A DNA stretch of 59,482 nt from Bacillaceae bacterium S4-13-56 (GCA_040191315.1 JAWJLM010000024.1:1-59482), one strand, 5' to 3'. Counted from the first letter of the stretch, positions 7,666-17,210 are shown. The notes: generated by a model from the letters alone, not told the origin. Numbers and translations: made by a program.

Positions 7666-10332
7666 CTATATCAACTCCCCAAATATCTCAAGATCGTCAT
7701 CATCATAAATATCATCTGTTTCATTAGAATTACTGTCATTCACATTTTCATCATTTGAACTATCGTTGCTTCCATAAACCTTTAATTCTGGATTAGTTGA
7801 AGATAAATTTTCGTATACTAATTCCTCTTCTTTTAATTCAGATTCAATAATATATTGTGCAATCATTTTTGCTGTCACTGTATTGTTTTGTGAATATAAT
7901 TTATTCTTTTGCCTGATTTCTTCTGTAATAATTTTCATTTGTTTTTCACTTTTACCATATAAATATTTGTAACCTTCAGATTGGCATTCTACCCATTGAT
8001 CTCCTACATATGCATATGCAATTCCAATATTGAAAGGATCATATTTTACTTCAACTTGGAAATTTTCAATTTTTGGATTTCTGAATTGGTCACACCAATA
8101 ATATGAATATGATAATTTAATACCTTTACCCGGATGTACTTTTCTAGTTTTCCCTTTTGGAGATGGTAATGTCATTAAAATAAAAGTATCATCATAAGAA
8201 ATATAGGTTTTCGGACGACTTCCAGAAACATTAATTGATTCTTCATATGCCTCTTTTGGACTTTGATGAAGTGATGGATTTATTTTATTGTCATAAACTC
8301 TATTAAACCAGTTCTCAAGGGATTCATTTAAAGTTTCTAGTGTCCAAATTGCATGGTTTTTCGGATTTACTGATTTAGTAACTTGTCTTACATTTTTTGT
8401 TAATTGCGTGTTTCCAGCAAGGTTATGAATAAACAGTTTATTAGCTATTCCGAATAATCTTTCCACATCATTTCCATATCTTGATTTTGCAGCAGGTCTC
8501 TGCTTCTTGTGAACACCATAAAAGGCCAGTAAAGACTCAAAATATACACTATGAAATTCTTTTCCCCCATCCAGAACAAGGAAGTTAGGAAGTCGGTTAT
8601 AATTCTTTACACATTCTCTAACAATCATCATACAACTGCGATATGAAGGTGGTTCAAATGTTAAATAAAAGGCAAGTACCCTTCTAGAAAAGGCATCAAT
8701 CATCACGGTAAGCCACGGCCGCATGGTCTTATGACTAGTAAGTTTTAATTCAATATCCAGCTCAGTATGATCAATATGCGCCAGTTCGAAAACACGCTCC
8801 CCATGCTTTGGAGTAGTAAATTCTAATTCAGTATAAAATTCCTCAAACTTATATGCTGCTCTTCTTCCCTTTCTAGATTCTGCTACTTCATATTTAGAAA
8901 GATTATTAATCGCAGTACACAATGTTTGGTATGATGGTGGATCAATATTAAGTTCTTCACATTTAACTAACAATTCACGATAAACTTGTTTCGCTGTTTT
9001 AGACTTAATGTTTTTATAACTTTGATCAATTACACCACTCATTATTTTTTCTGTTTCCGGTGGCAATTTCGAATTTTTATTTCCTTTTTTTTTTGTTCTG
9101 GGAAGAAGTCCGACAAAACCATTTCCATATAATTCTTCTGCATCATTGTATTTTTTTACCCAATTTCTGAGACTTCTTCTAGTAACATTTAAATGAACAT
9201 TTTCTCCGTTTAGATACTTTGTAACAATTTCATATTTCTTATTTGCCTCTTCTAAGTCCTTTTCACTAGCTTCGGCAATCATCTTGTTTAATTTAATACT
9301 TTCTTTATTGTTATTACTTTCCACAGCCTTTATATAACCTTCTGATATATATGATTCAAACAAGTGGATTGGTAATTCAGCATGTTCATTTGTACTTTTT
9401 GAATATAGAAACACTTTTTTATTGCCACTGTCGTAATTTAAGATAGTCCAAGCACTATCTCCCCATAAAATACTATTCCCGTTTTTTATTTCAATCATCT
9501 TAGGTGAAATTCTTTTTCTACTTGATTTTTCAATTATCGAAAAACCCTTATGCTGTTGTTTATTTAGATATACCTTTACACTCTCTGGTTCGGTTATTAA
9601 ATCGTTGTACAAATCAATATAGATGATGTTATTTGCTATTAAGTCATATATATCATCAGAGGTAAACCGTTCCTCTGCATTTTGAATAAGCTCTAGTATG
9701 GTTATACCGGGCGCAGATATTATTGCCTCCTTAATCTTTGCAATAATTTGATCTTCGGGTTTATGCCCATTGGTAATATAATCTTCCAGAAATTCAAGGT
9801 TACGTTGAAGTATCCAATTAATCTCAGATGACGAACGTACAAGAAAATCCAAACCAAACTGTATTGCATAATTTTTTCCGAGTGCGAATTCCCATCTTCC
9901 ATTATTTCTAAAATATCTATCTGGTTTTTCCTGAGACTTTTTAATAAGATGTTCTTCTGTCTTGCACTCTACCCAATAGGCTCTTTCCTTTTCGATTACA
10001 AAAAAATCTGCTGTATACCAATAAGCCATTTTTCTATTTTTATCTTTCTTACTTTGAAAATAATTCAATTTTATTTTGGGTGGTTGATCATAATACTCCA
10101 AAACATCATCATTAAATTCCATCATATAGATAGTTGGTAATTCAACCTTATGGCTCTCAAATTGAATGGTAACCCCCATCTTTTTACTACTATACCTTCC
10201 ACTAACGTTATTTCTACCTCCCCCAACCCGTCTTGCTGGAGGGGACTGTCTTATCCGTTGAATTTCCTTCTTTGCCTCTTCCGTTAAGTCCATTCTTGCT
10301 GCCCATTCATCAAACTCACTTGAACTCATCAT
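7666..10332 (-). CDS. tnsAB: TnsA-TnsB fusion transposase
   Basis: 888 aa in one chain. Residues 1-190 are a TnsA-type restriction-like endonuclease with likely catalytic E59, D109, E122 and K124 (the ECK signature). It would cut the 5' ends of the element. Residues 340-500 hold helix-turn-helix segments for end binding. The DDE transposase core has D521, D588 and E624, with 35 residues between the last two, followed by a beta-barrel region. The acidic tail is rich in Asp and Asn. It cuts and joins the 3' ends. Having both nucleases gives cut-and-paste movement. The start overlaps tniQ-2 by 17 nt, suggesting coupled translation. TnsA-TnsB fusions are known in some Tn7-like and I-B CAST families, but no Cas genes occur here. 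Confidence 0.9.
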   Translation of the reverse strand: MMSSSEFDEWAARMDLTEEAKKEIQRIRQSPPARRVGGGRNNVSGRYSSKKMGVTIQFESHKVELPTIYMMEFNDDVLEYYDQPPKIKLNYFQSKKDKNRKMAYWYTADFFVIEKERAYWVECKTEEHLIKKSQEKPDRYFRNNGRWEFALGKNYAIQFGLDFLVRSSSEINWILQRNLEFLEDYITNGHKPEDQIIAKIKEAIISAPGITILELIQNAEERFTSDDIYDLIANNIIYIDLYNDLITEPESVKVYLNKQQHKGFSIIEKSSRKRISPKMIEIKNGNSILWGDSAWTILNYDSGNKKVFLYSKSTNEHAELPIHLFESYISEGYIKAVESNNNKESIKLNKMIAEASEKDLEEANKKYEIVTKYLNGENVHLNVTRRSLRNWVKKYNDAEELYGNGFVGLLPRTKKKGNKNSKLPPETEKIMSGVIDQSYKNIKSKTAKQVYRELLVKCEELNIDPPSYQTLCTAINNLSKYEVAESRKGRRAAYKFEEFYTELEFTTPKHGERVFELAHIDHTELDIELKLTSHKTMRPWLTVMIDAFSRRVLAFYLTFEPPSYRSCMMIVRECVKNYNRLPNFLVLDGGKEFHSVYFESLLAFYGVHKKQRPAAKSRYGNDVERLFGIANKLFIHNLAGNTQLTKNVRQVTKSVNPKNHAIWTLETLNESLENWFNRVYDNKINPSLHQSPKEAYEESINVSGSRPKTYISYDDTFILMTLPSPKGKTRKVHPGKGIKLSYSYYWCDQFRNPKIENFQVEVKYDPFNIGIAYAYVGDQWVECQSEGYKYLYGKSEKQMKIITEEIRQKNKLYSQNNTVTAKMIAQYIIESELKEEELVYENLSSTNPELKVYGSNDSSNDENVNDSNSNETDDIYDDDDLEIFGELI

Positions 10333-11698
10333 TTAAATATGTCCTCCTATTCTTATACTCATAACCACTTTGTACTAATAAAAATTTCCAATAATCTTGT
10401 AAAACCTTTTCTTTTAAAACCCCATTTTTATTAATCTTGTCTTCAATTTTTCTACGACTAGGATATAATCCTTCATTTTCCAACTCATTAAAGGCTAGAT
10501 TAATTTGTTCTTTTAACCTTTTAATTCTTAGCTCTGACTTTTCTTTTATATAGTCGTAATATCTCCTCGATATTTGTTTACAAAGATCCGGAAAATTTCT
10601 GTACAATACCCTCTTATCCCGACCAATTACTTTTGCAACTGAATTCATCGATATTGGAGTATCTGTACTTAAATGTTCAATCAGTTTTTTCTCAATTACA
10701 TCATAATTAAGTGGTTTTCGAGTTTGTTTTGTTTTATTATTAATGACCCGCTTGTCATTAATTTGAAATATATTAACATCTAGTTTTTGAGATTCTAAGA
10801 GGAAATCTAAAATTTCTTTATTTAATTTAAAACATATTTTTAGTATGTTATCTAAAGAAGGAAAGTTTTGACCATATAGCCAATATCGGAGAGTGCTTTT
10901 TGGGATACTTAGGTGACTTGAAAAACCCGCAACATTATTTGAAAAACGTTCTTCATTTATTACTTTCAATTTGTTTATAAATGTATGCTTAAAACTTTGA
11001 ACATCTATCTTGTTATGATTTATTGATAAAATATCCTTCACATTTTCATAAACATAAAGTTCCCACCTGAATTTTTCTAGATTGATCCTTTTGCTTTCAC
11101 TTTCTTGGGCTAATATAGAGGAACAATTTGGACAATAGCCGGGAACCATTTGCCTGCGTATGATATCAACTTTCTTTTTACATATAGGACATCTATCAAC
11201 TAAAAAACGACTATGTTTTTTGCAAATCTCTACAGGTTTTAAATGCCATATCAGCGGATAATATATAACCTCTCCATCCTTCTCCCAAGTTCTAATACAG
11301 TCAGGACACCAAGTGAGTGTATCCTTCAGTAAATTTCTCAATGGAATGAATTCTTTTAGGTTGTACAAGGTTAAATTAATTAGGTCATCTCTGGATGTTA
11401 ACTTCTCAACTGTCCATGCAAGTTCAACAGCAATTTCCATGTATCCATTTACAGTTTTTGCCTTTTCATAAAAGCGGTTCCCTCCATAAGCTGAAGCCCG
11501 TTCTAAATAACTCTTATTCATTTCAGGAAAAATCATCTTATTGAATAAATGACCAACAGAGAGGTTGTGTTCATATGCTACCCTAATTAAATAACTGCTC
11601 AGGCTTTCAACTAACTCAGTTTGCAAACCAATTGGTTCAATACTGTATAAATCACTTCTAGAATCTAAATTTATTTCTATCATTCTATTACACCCCAT
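10316..11698 (-). CDS. tniQ: TniQ/TnsD-type target-selection protein 2
   Basis: 460 aa, the first gene of the tns operon. It shares the layout of TniQ-1: a core at YSIEPIG...VESLSSYLIR (residues 18-40), zinc-ligand pairs C131/C134, C159/H162, C170/C173 and C189/C192, an Xre-like helix-turn-helix near 255-290, and a C-terminal DTPISMNSVAK winged-helix-like repeat. The two proteins are clearly homologous but diverged. An alternative start at Met6 exists. It overlaps tnsAB by 17 nt, so it is the better candidate for the selector that works with this transposase. Two selectors in one element often mean two target pathways, but the second path is unknown here. Confidence 0.85.
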   Translation of the reverse strand: MGCNRMIEINLDSRSDLYSIEPIGLQTELVESLSSYLIRVAYEHNLSVGHLFNKMIFPEMNKSYLERASAYGGNRFYEKAKTVNGYMEIAVELAWTVEKLTSRDDLINLTLYNLKEFIPLRNLLKDTLTWCPDCIRTWEKDGEVIYYPLIWHLKPVEICKKHSRFLVDRCPICKKKVDIIRRQMVPGYCPNCSSILAQESESKRINLEKFRWELYVYENVKDILSINHNKIDVQSFKHTFINKLKVINEERFSNNVAGFSSHLSIPKSTLRYWLYGQNFPSLDNILKICFKLNKEILDFLLESQKLDVNIFQINDKRVINNKTKQTRKPLNYDVIEKKLIEHLSTDTPISMNSVAKVIGRDKRVLYRNFPDLCKQISRRYYDYIKEKSELRIKRLKEQINLAFNELENEGLYPSRRKIEDKINKNGVLKEKVLQDYWKFLLVQSGYEYKNRRTYLNDEFK

Positions 11699-11981
11699 AA
11701 ATTTAATAGATTAATAGTTATTATTGCCATATAGAACATTTAACTATTCACCTTTTCCATATCAGGTCGTTTTACGGGCATAAACGGTCTGTTTTGGGCC
11801 TTATTTGGATTAAAGTAAGGTATTTTTGTATTTATTCACACATGAAAATAAGGTTTAAATATACGATTTAGAGTACATTTAGACCTTATTTTTAAATTAA
11901 AATAAAAAAATTATAGTTAGCTATTCGAATAGCTTTTTTAATAGAGTATAATACTTAAAATTATCTTAGGAGGTTTAATAA
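11699..11981. promoter_or_regulatory. Divergent intergenic region with two inverted repeats
   Basis: This 283-bp gap separates tniQ-2 (leftward) from the split hypothetical gene (rightward). It holds an imperfect palindrome CGTTTTA-CGGGC-ATAAACG-like at 11768-11786, a possible operator for the tns operon. A longer inverted repeat sits at 11845-11892 (AAAATAAGGTTTAAAT with ATTTAGACCTTATTTT). No promoter hexamers are convincing. Confidence 0.35.
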
Positions 11982-12629
11982 ATGCTATCATTTAGAGCTG
12001 TTTTTACTATGGAAGAGGAAAAAAATAATTATAATTGTGTAGATGTAACTTGGTACGATTGTCCAATTGACGAACCGTTTAACTACGAATACTTCGAAAA
12101 TGAATCAAATAGTTATATTGCATGGACAGAGGACCTTATTAATTTTCACCGATGGATTTTCAAATATTTTTATCAAGGTTATGTACTCCAACAATTTGAG
12201 TTGATAATATACCAAGACCATAATCAGACTGAAGATGAAGTCCTATTCTCGATTCCACATTTTAATATTAAATATAAGGATTGTTTAAATATAATTCACG
12301 ATGGATTAGTTAATTATAAAAGAGATATAGTAGAAATTAACTTTATTAAATCAGTGCAAAATTATGAGCATATTTTTAATAGAATCATTCTATTTAAAAA
12401 ACATTGGTTAAGATTGGCAAATATAAGAAGTAACAAAGAAAATGAATTAATTGAGAATGACCTTATATTTGACTTACCATTCCTAATATATTTTGCAAAT
12501 AGCATAGAGGAATTTAGAGAAATAATTAATAAGGTAATCAAGTATTTCAATGGTATATTTAAACTATTAAACAAGAATAGTAATGACCGAAACGTAAGAA
12601 AGGTCAAAAATATTGTGACCGTCAAGTAG
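11982..12629 (+). pseudogene. Hypothetical protein, 5' part of a gene split by the IS21-family element
   Basis: I do not recognise this family. The ATG at 11982 follows an AGGAGG site. The chain is acidic and aromatic-rich near the N-terminus (WYDCPIDEPFNYEYF), soluble, without signal peptide or membrane segments. The last codons before the stop at 12629 are IS sequence. Removing the IS and one AATAT copy joins codon AT|A in frame to 15129 onward. The restored protein is about 268 aa, so the original gene ran to 15291. It reads away from the tns operon and may be an element-specific accessory or cargo gene. Confidence 0.6.
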
Positions 12630-12649
12630 AATGACACAATTTTTGCTTA

Positions 12650-13414
12650 TTAATTTGAAACACTTGGTTGTCCAAATATAGTCGATCTATGCTTCATTCG
12701 CCAACTGTCTTCATTCAAGTGAATGATCTCCACTCGGTGTAAGATGCGATCCAATATTGCTGTTGTAATTGCTTGATCTCCTAATAGTTCTCCCCATTCC
12801 TTCGGACCCTTATTTGATGTCAAAATAATGGATGATTGGTTGTAGAGGTCATTGATTAAATGAAAGAACATATTTGCTTCTTGTTTGTCCATTGCCATAA
12901 ACATGAGGTCATCGATAATAACTAAATCTGCTTCTTTAATTCTTTTCATTCGTGTTTTTGATTTCCTAGTAATTTCTTCTGTTTTTAAGACATTTATAAG
13001 ATCCCCCATGGTTGTAAATATCACTTTGTACCCTTGGTTTAAAGCCTCCATTCCTAATCCGATGGATAGGTGAGTCTTACCTACACCTGGCGGTCCCAGA
13101 AGAATAATATTGTATAATTGCTCCACCCATGTGAGGTCCTTAAGCTGGTTTAGTTTCTTATTACTTAATGATTTTTGCTCTTCTAAATTAAATTCATCCA
13201 GAGTGCTATAGAACGGAAATGTTGCCCATTTTAATCGTTTTTCTAACTGTTTCGCTTCTCTGCGATGTTGCTCATAGGTTGCTACATCTAGGAGGAACTG
13301 AGTAAAGGATGAATCCTTTTCCTCAGCTGCTCTTATTAATGTTGGAAGGTGATTAGCTGTTTCAGCTAATCGAAGGTTTCTCATCATGTCCTGTAGCTGA
13401 TTTAACTGACTCAA
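12650..13414 (-). CDS. istB: IS21-family ATP-binding helper protein IstB
   Basis: A 254-aa DnaC/IstB-type AAA+ ATPase that helps the IstA transposase choose and capture target DNA. Walker A is GPPGVGKTH and Walker B is LVIIDDL. It ends in a typical IstB C-terminus (WRMKHRSTIF). The start overlaps the istA stop by 4 nt, the usual istA-istB translational coupling. Full length for the family. Confidence 0.93.
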   Translation of the reverse strand: MSQLNQLQDMMRNLRLAETANHLPTLIRAAEEKDSSFTQFLLDVATYEQHRREAKQLEKRLKWATFPFYSTLDEFNLEEQKSLSNKKLNQLKDLTWVEQLYNIILLGPPGVGKTHLSIGLGMEALNQGYKVIFTTMGDLINVLKTEEITRKSKTRMKRIKEADLVIIDDLMFMAMDKQEANMFFHLINDLYNQSSIILTSNKGPKEWGELLGDQAITTAILDRILHRVEIIHLNEDSWRMKHRSTIFGQPSVSN

Positions 13415-14997
13415 TTTGAATCACCTGCCAATATTTCTGTATAAGTATCCACTTTTCTTTTCTGTGCTTCCGTCTCCATAACCCATCCAGAGACTTTATG
13501 CAAAGGTGTCCCAGTCTCATCGTTGTCGGTTACTGTACCATGAACTCGTCGTTGTCGTTTCACATAGGAAACGATATCGCTAAACTCTGTTGCACTGTAT
13601 AAGTTTCTTTTGATACATTCTTCTAGTGCAGCTGATAAAATGCTCTCCGTATTCTTCTGCGTTTCTTTTAATATCATTTGTAATTGATCTCTAATATATC
13701 TTGGATATTTTTCTCTTAGTACATCTAGATAGTCATAGGCCATCTTTGTATCAATGAACTGGTTGGAAACGGTATTGATAAAGGCCCCTATACCTTTCGT
13801 ACGGTCACGGGAATGTTGTCTATCTTTCACTAACCGCCCTTTCCCTTCTGGAATCCTATGTTTCGCAATGATTTCGCCTGTTTGAGAAATATAGACCAAT
13901 AGATGCTTATCCTCTGTCTCTTTTATACAAACATTTTCATACTTGTTAAAAGTGCCAAGTGGAAGAGAATACCTGTTAGATAAATACCGAATAGTATTGT
14001 CCTTATGGACACTTCTTGTTATACTATTTTCATAATTGTTTATAAGATCTATATCTTGTGTGACTGGTCTTAAGTGTTGCTTTTCTAAGGAGAACACTTC
14101 GACTGGTCTTTTTTTTGTTGTGTTGTGTATTTTATAATTACCTGTCCGATTTAACCATCGCCAACCCTGCTCATTCCAGGAATCGATATCATGAAAAACT
14201 CGATGCTTAGCGAAATTATGTTTGATGAAACCTACCACATTTTCTATTTTCCCTTTACTTTCAGGGTCAGCTTTTCTACAAACATGAAGAGTGAGCTTCC
14301 TAGTTTCTTTATATTGTTGAAATTCCTTTGTTAAAATTAAATCTCCACTATTTTCACTTACGACTATTAAACTATCTTGGTCATATACAAGTTCTCTCGG
14401 TATTCCCCCGAACCATTTAAATGCATGTTCATGCGCTCGAACAACATCTTGTGTGGTAAAAGGCCTATCTAACCATTCTTTGTATTTATATCTGGAATTA
14501 GCCAAAACAAAAGCAATAAAGTTGAGCTTTACTTCTTTATTATCAGAAGTTTTTTGTTTGGTATGACCAAAGTCAACCTGGATCTGTTCTCCAAAAGGTA
14601 AATCAGGAATTGCTTCATAATCTCTGGGTGATGTTTCTTTTTCTATTTGATATACTTCTCTTAATTCTCTAACGAATGCTCGAACGGTACTTTCCCCCAC
14701 ATTCAAGCCTTCATACTTCTCTTGGAGCCAATCTTGCACTTGTGCCGATGACATGTCAGGATGTTCCCTTAACCAAGAAAGAATTAACTTCTTATATGGA
14801 TCTAACTTCTTCTTCCTAGTTTTCAAGGATTCTACCCATTCCACCATCTCCGAAGGAGACTTCTTTAGGTTTCGATAGACGGTAGATCTCGAAACTCCTA
14901 ACTTTTCCGCCACCTTTGTTTTACTAAAGCCTTGTTTTAACAACTGTTGTATCTCCATGTACATTTTCCACTTATCCACCTTTACTGTTCCCTCCAT
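13411..14997 (-). CDS. istA: IS21-family transposase IstA
   Basis: A 528-aa DDE transposase. The N-terminal helix-turn-helix (VAEKLGVSRSTVYRNL, about residues 23-38) would bind the IS ends. The catalytic core opens with the first Asp in IQVDFGHTK, the second in the LVYDQDSLIV segment, and the Glu in SKGKIENVVGFIK. The C-terminal segment is basic. Length fits IS21 IstA. It is the first gene of the IS and couples to istB by a 4-nt overlap. No damage is seen. Confidence 0.93.
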   Translation of the reverse strand: MEGTVKVDKWKMYMEIQQLLKQGFSKTKVAEKLGVSRSTVYRNLKKSPSEMVEWVESLKTRKKKLDPYKKLILSWLREHPDMSSAQVQDWLQEKYEGLNVGESTVRAFVRELREVYQIEKETSPRDYEAIPDLPFGEQIQVDFGHTKQKTSDNKEVKLNFIAFVLANSRYKYKEWLDRPFTTQDVVRAHEHAFKWFGGIPRELVYDQDSLIVVSENSGDLILTKEFQQYKETRKLTLHVCRKADPESKGKIENVVGFIKHNFAKHRVFHDIDSWNEQGWRWLNRTGNYKIHNTTKKRPVEVFSLEKQHLRPVTQDIDLINNYENSITRSVHKDNTIRYLSNRYSLPLGTFNKYENVCIKETEDKHLLVYISQTGEIIAKHRIPEGKGRLVKDRQHSRDRTKGIGAFINTVSNQFIDTKMAYDYLDVLREKYPRYIRDQLQMILKETQKNTESILSAALEECIKRNLYSATEFSDIVSYVKRQRRVHGTVTDNDETGTPLHKVSGWVMETEAQKRKVDTYTEILAGDSN

Positions 14998-15123
14998 TGA
15001 TGTGTTTTTGGTAAGCCATAAACATCATACAATGGAAGTATCTAATATTTTACTGGTATATTTGGGTAAATAAGTGTTTCTTCTTATCTAGCGAAAACTG
15101 TCTACTTTAGTTTAGCAGTCACA

Positions 15124-15291
15124 AATATATTGGTACTACTATTAGATGATTTAAGAAATGAGGAAAGAAATATAAATGAATTTAGTTGGATGTTTAAAAT
15201 CAATGGGAATGAAATTCATAAAGAAAATAAAGATGATATCGAACTACATCTTCCACTTGAGGAAGAATTCGATGATAATTTACCTCTCTAA
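15124..15291 (+). pseudogene. 3' part of the hypothetical gene split by the IS21-family element
   Basis: After the IS and its AATAT duplication the frame continues ILVLLLDDLRNEERN and ends at TAA 15289-15291 with an acidic tail. It joins in frame to the 11982 gene once the IS is removed. It has no start of its own. A terminator follows 20 bp downstream. Confidence 0.6.
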
Positions 15292-15309
15292 ATTATATTA
15301 AATTTTTTT

Positions 15310-15354
15310 GGCTGTCCAGACAGAACGTAATGACTCTTAGGACAGCCTTTTTTT
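15310..15354 (+). terminator. Intrinsic terminator of the split gene
   Basis: GGCTGTCC pairs with GGACAGCC over a 22-nt loop and is followed by seven T. Confidence 0.8.
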
Positions 15355-15494
15355 GATAAAAATAATTAATTACATACTCTTAATGACTTCTTTGCTGTTC
15401 TAAAGCATAGCGCAATGAAATCATTGTCATTTTATAACTACATAGATTATAATCATATAGAATTCTGTGGGTTTATATAGAAGGAGACAGTAGC

Positions 15495-15689
15495 ATGAAT
15501 AAAAGGTTAAAAAGAAATAGAATTCGTTGTAAATGTTGCGGAGATATTATTGAATCAAAACAGATATATGATTTTCAACAATGTTCATGCAAAACGGTGG
15601 CGATTGACGGTGGACTGGAGTATGCCAAAAGAATTTTTCCTAGTAATCCACCTGAAAAATTTTATGATGAATTAGTAGAATATGAATGA
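15495..15689 (+). CDS. Small Cys-rich protein, zinc-ribbon-like (DUF7695-like)
   Basis: 64 aa, with ATG at 15495 after an AGAAGGAG site. The pattern CKCCGDIIESK then QQCSCKTVAIDGG has two Cys clusters 18 residues apart, as in a one-knuckle zinc ribbon. The C-terminus is acidic. It resembles small Bacillus proteins that start KRNRIRCKxCGDIIESK and have VDGG after the second Cys pair. I recall these as DUF7695, but I am not certain of the number. The function is unknown. It stands alone between the IS-split gene and the copper genes. Confidence 0.7.
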   Translation: MNKRLKRNRIRCKCCGDIIESKQIYDFQQCSCKTVAIDGGLEYAKRIFPSNPPEKFYDELVEYE

Positions 15690-15978
15690 TTTCGTATATA
15701 TTTGAAGAACTTAAACTGATCCACTAGCAAGTATTTATTGCTGTTCTAATATAGGTAATCGGTTGGTGAATTTCGAAAGATGACGTTGCCGTATTAATGG
15801 GGGTACACAAAAGAATGTAACGAACGATAAAACAATAATTTAGCATAAAAGTATAGATCACGAAACCTAATACAACTGAATCATTTCTAAAATATGTCAA
15901 TAATAATAAATCCCTCTTATAGTTCAACTACTACAAAAAGAACCTACCCAGTTTGTGGATAGGTCCCTAATTTAATAA

Positions 15979-16620
15979 TTACTCTACTGGTGACAATTCA
16001 CTTTCCGTTACCCATTTGTGGTTTTTCACCTCTTCTCCAGAATCGGTAGCAACAAAATCAACCATATATACGGTTGTTTCTTCCGCTGAATCGATTACTG
16101 CAGTTGCACCGTCCATGCCCTTCATGTGATCTGCATTAAGAGTAACTTCAGTTCCCGGTTCAAAAGGTTCATCTCCTGCTTCTTTAACTTCTTCATGAAT
16201 AACCCATTTATGATTTTCTACTGGTTCTCCACCAGTCGTTGGCGTGTAGGAAACAGTATATACCGTTGTATCATATGCGCCAATAACCGTTGCCTCAGCA
16301 CCATTCATCCCCAGCATATGGTCGGATTCAATTATTGCTTGGCTGCCCACCTCATAAGTTGGGTTTTCCTCTTCTTGTAGGCCTTCGGGAACTTCGCCAG
16401 AGCTAGAATGGTTCATACCAGAATGCTCCATGCCTTCCATATCTTCGTTGGTATCAGATTCCTCCATATCCATTTCATCATTATTGGATTCCGTGTCCAT
16501 ATTTTCTTCAGTGCTTGATTCAGTTTCTGTGTTTTCTTCTTCATTCGCACCTGTACATGCAGCTAAGAAAAGCACTGTAAATAAAGTTAATATCCCAATT
16601 ACAAATTTTTTACTTATCAT
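15979..16620 (-). CDS. ydhK: YdhK-family lipoprotein (two DUF1541 repeats)
   Basis: 213 aa. The signal peptide ends in the lipobox LAAC (C22), so the mature protein is a membrane-anchored extracytoplasmic lipoprotein. An acidic, Met/His-containing linker (residues 25-85, MEGMEHSGMNHSS) follows, then two tandem repeats ending VENHKWV and VKNHKWV. Each repeat carries a DHMxGM motif, likely metal ligands. Family members are often found beside copper genes. It lies downstream of copZ but beyond a strong terminator, so it is probably expressed separately. The role is probably metal binding at the cell surface; this is inference. Confidence 0.82.
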   Translation of the reverse strand: MISKKFVIGILTLFTVLFLAACTGANEEENTETESSTEENMDTESNNDEMDMEESDTNEDMEGMEHSGMNHSSSGEVPEGLQEEENPTYEVGSQAIIESDHMLGMNGAEATVIGAYDTTVYTVSYTPTTGGEPVENHKWVIHEEVKEAGDEPFEPGTEVTLNADHMKGMDGATAVIDSAEETTVYMVDFVATDSGEEVKNHKWVTESELSPVE

Positions 16621-16924
16621 TTAAACATTCCCTCCTAATTGAATTGCTATTGCTTTATTTTAACCAAGAGACTTGCAGAATATATGCAGATTTTTAGATA
16701 CTAAGAATCATTTTGAATCTAAGATGAACCATTCACATTTTACCTTAATGTTGGTAACAATCATTATCAAAATGCTCTTTAAATACTACATTTTACCTTA
16801 ATATCGATATTTTCATTTAGAATACAACCTACACTTTGAAAATTTAGTTATCTATATAACTTAATTTTACACTGAAAAGCAATTATCGTGTGTTAAGTAC
16901 TATATCATTTTATTTATGTTGCAT
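16621..16924. other. AT-rich intergenic region with a 15-bp direct repeat
   Basis: Holds two copies of ACATTTTACCTTAAT at 16735-16749 and 16788-16802, 53 bp apart. They lie upstream of the lipoprotein gene start at 16620 and could be regulator sites. No gene is seen. Confidence 0.35.
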
Positions 16925-16961
16925 AAAAAAAGCTGATTTCCAAATAGAAAATCAGCTTTTT
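16925..16961 (-). terminator. Terminator of the csoR-copA-copZ operon
   Basis: AAAAGCTGATTT pairs with AAATCAGCTTTT, with T-runs on both strands. It lies 11 bp past the copZ stop. Confidence 0.85.
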
Positions 16962-16971
16962 ACTATGTTTA

Positions 16972-17181
16972 TTAAGCTCCCACATCGTAGCCTTGTTCTT
17001 CAATAGCTTCTTTCATGGCATCAACATTTACTTTCGATTCATCAAAAGTAACATCTACTTTGCCAGCTTCTAAATTAACTTCAGCAGAGGATACACCATC
17101 TAATTTTTTCAATGCACCTTCAACTGACATTTTGCAATGACCACAAGTCATACCTTGTACATCTATTGATTTCTTTTCCAT
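16972..17181 (-). CDS. copZ: Copper chaperone CopZ
   Basis: 69 aa, one HMA domain with the Cu(I) site MTCGHC at residues 11-16. It carries Cu(I) in the cytosol and hands it to CopA and CsoR. It is the third gene of csoR-copA-copZ, 29 bp after copA with its own AGGAGG-type site, and the operon ends in a strong hairpin. Length and motif are standard. Confidence 0.95.
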   Translation of the reverse strand: MEKKSIDVQGMTCGHCKMSVEGALKKLDGVSSAEVNLEAGKVDVTFDESKVNVDAMKEAIEEQGYDVGA

Positions 17182-17210
17182 ACTGTTTTCACCTCCTCTA
17201 AAGGATGTTT

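Larger units (their letters stand above)
12614..15123 (-). mobile_element. IS21-family insertion sequence, complete (2510 bp)
   Basis: Carries istA and istB. The ends begin TGTGAC and end GTCACA, with further imperfect matches inward (AAGTAGA, GACA, TTTT-GC). It is flanked by a 5-bp duplication AATAT at 12609-12613 and 15124-15128. Both genes look intact, so the copy may be active. It interrupts the hypothetical gene that begins at 11982. Confidence 0.88.

Noticed and set aside
7666-11698. A CRISPR-associated transposon
   Set aside because: TnsAB with two TniQ recalls I-B CAST, but no Cas effector genes or CRISPR array exist in the element.
15724-15927. A 67-codon minus-strand frame before the lipoprotein gene
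   Set aside because: Poor start context, unusual composition and no domain; probably chance.
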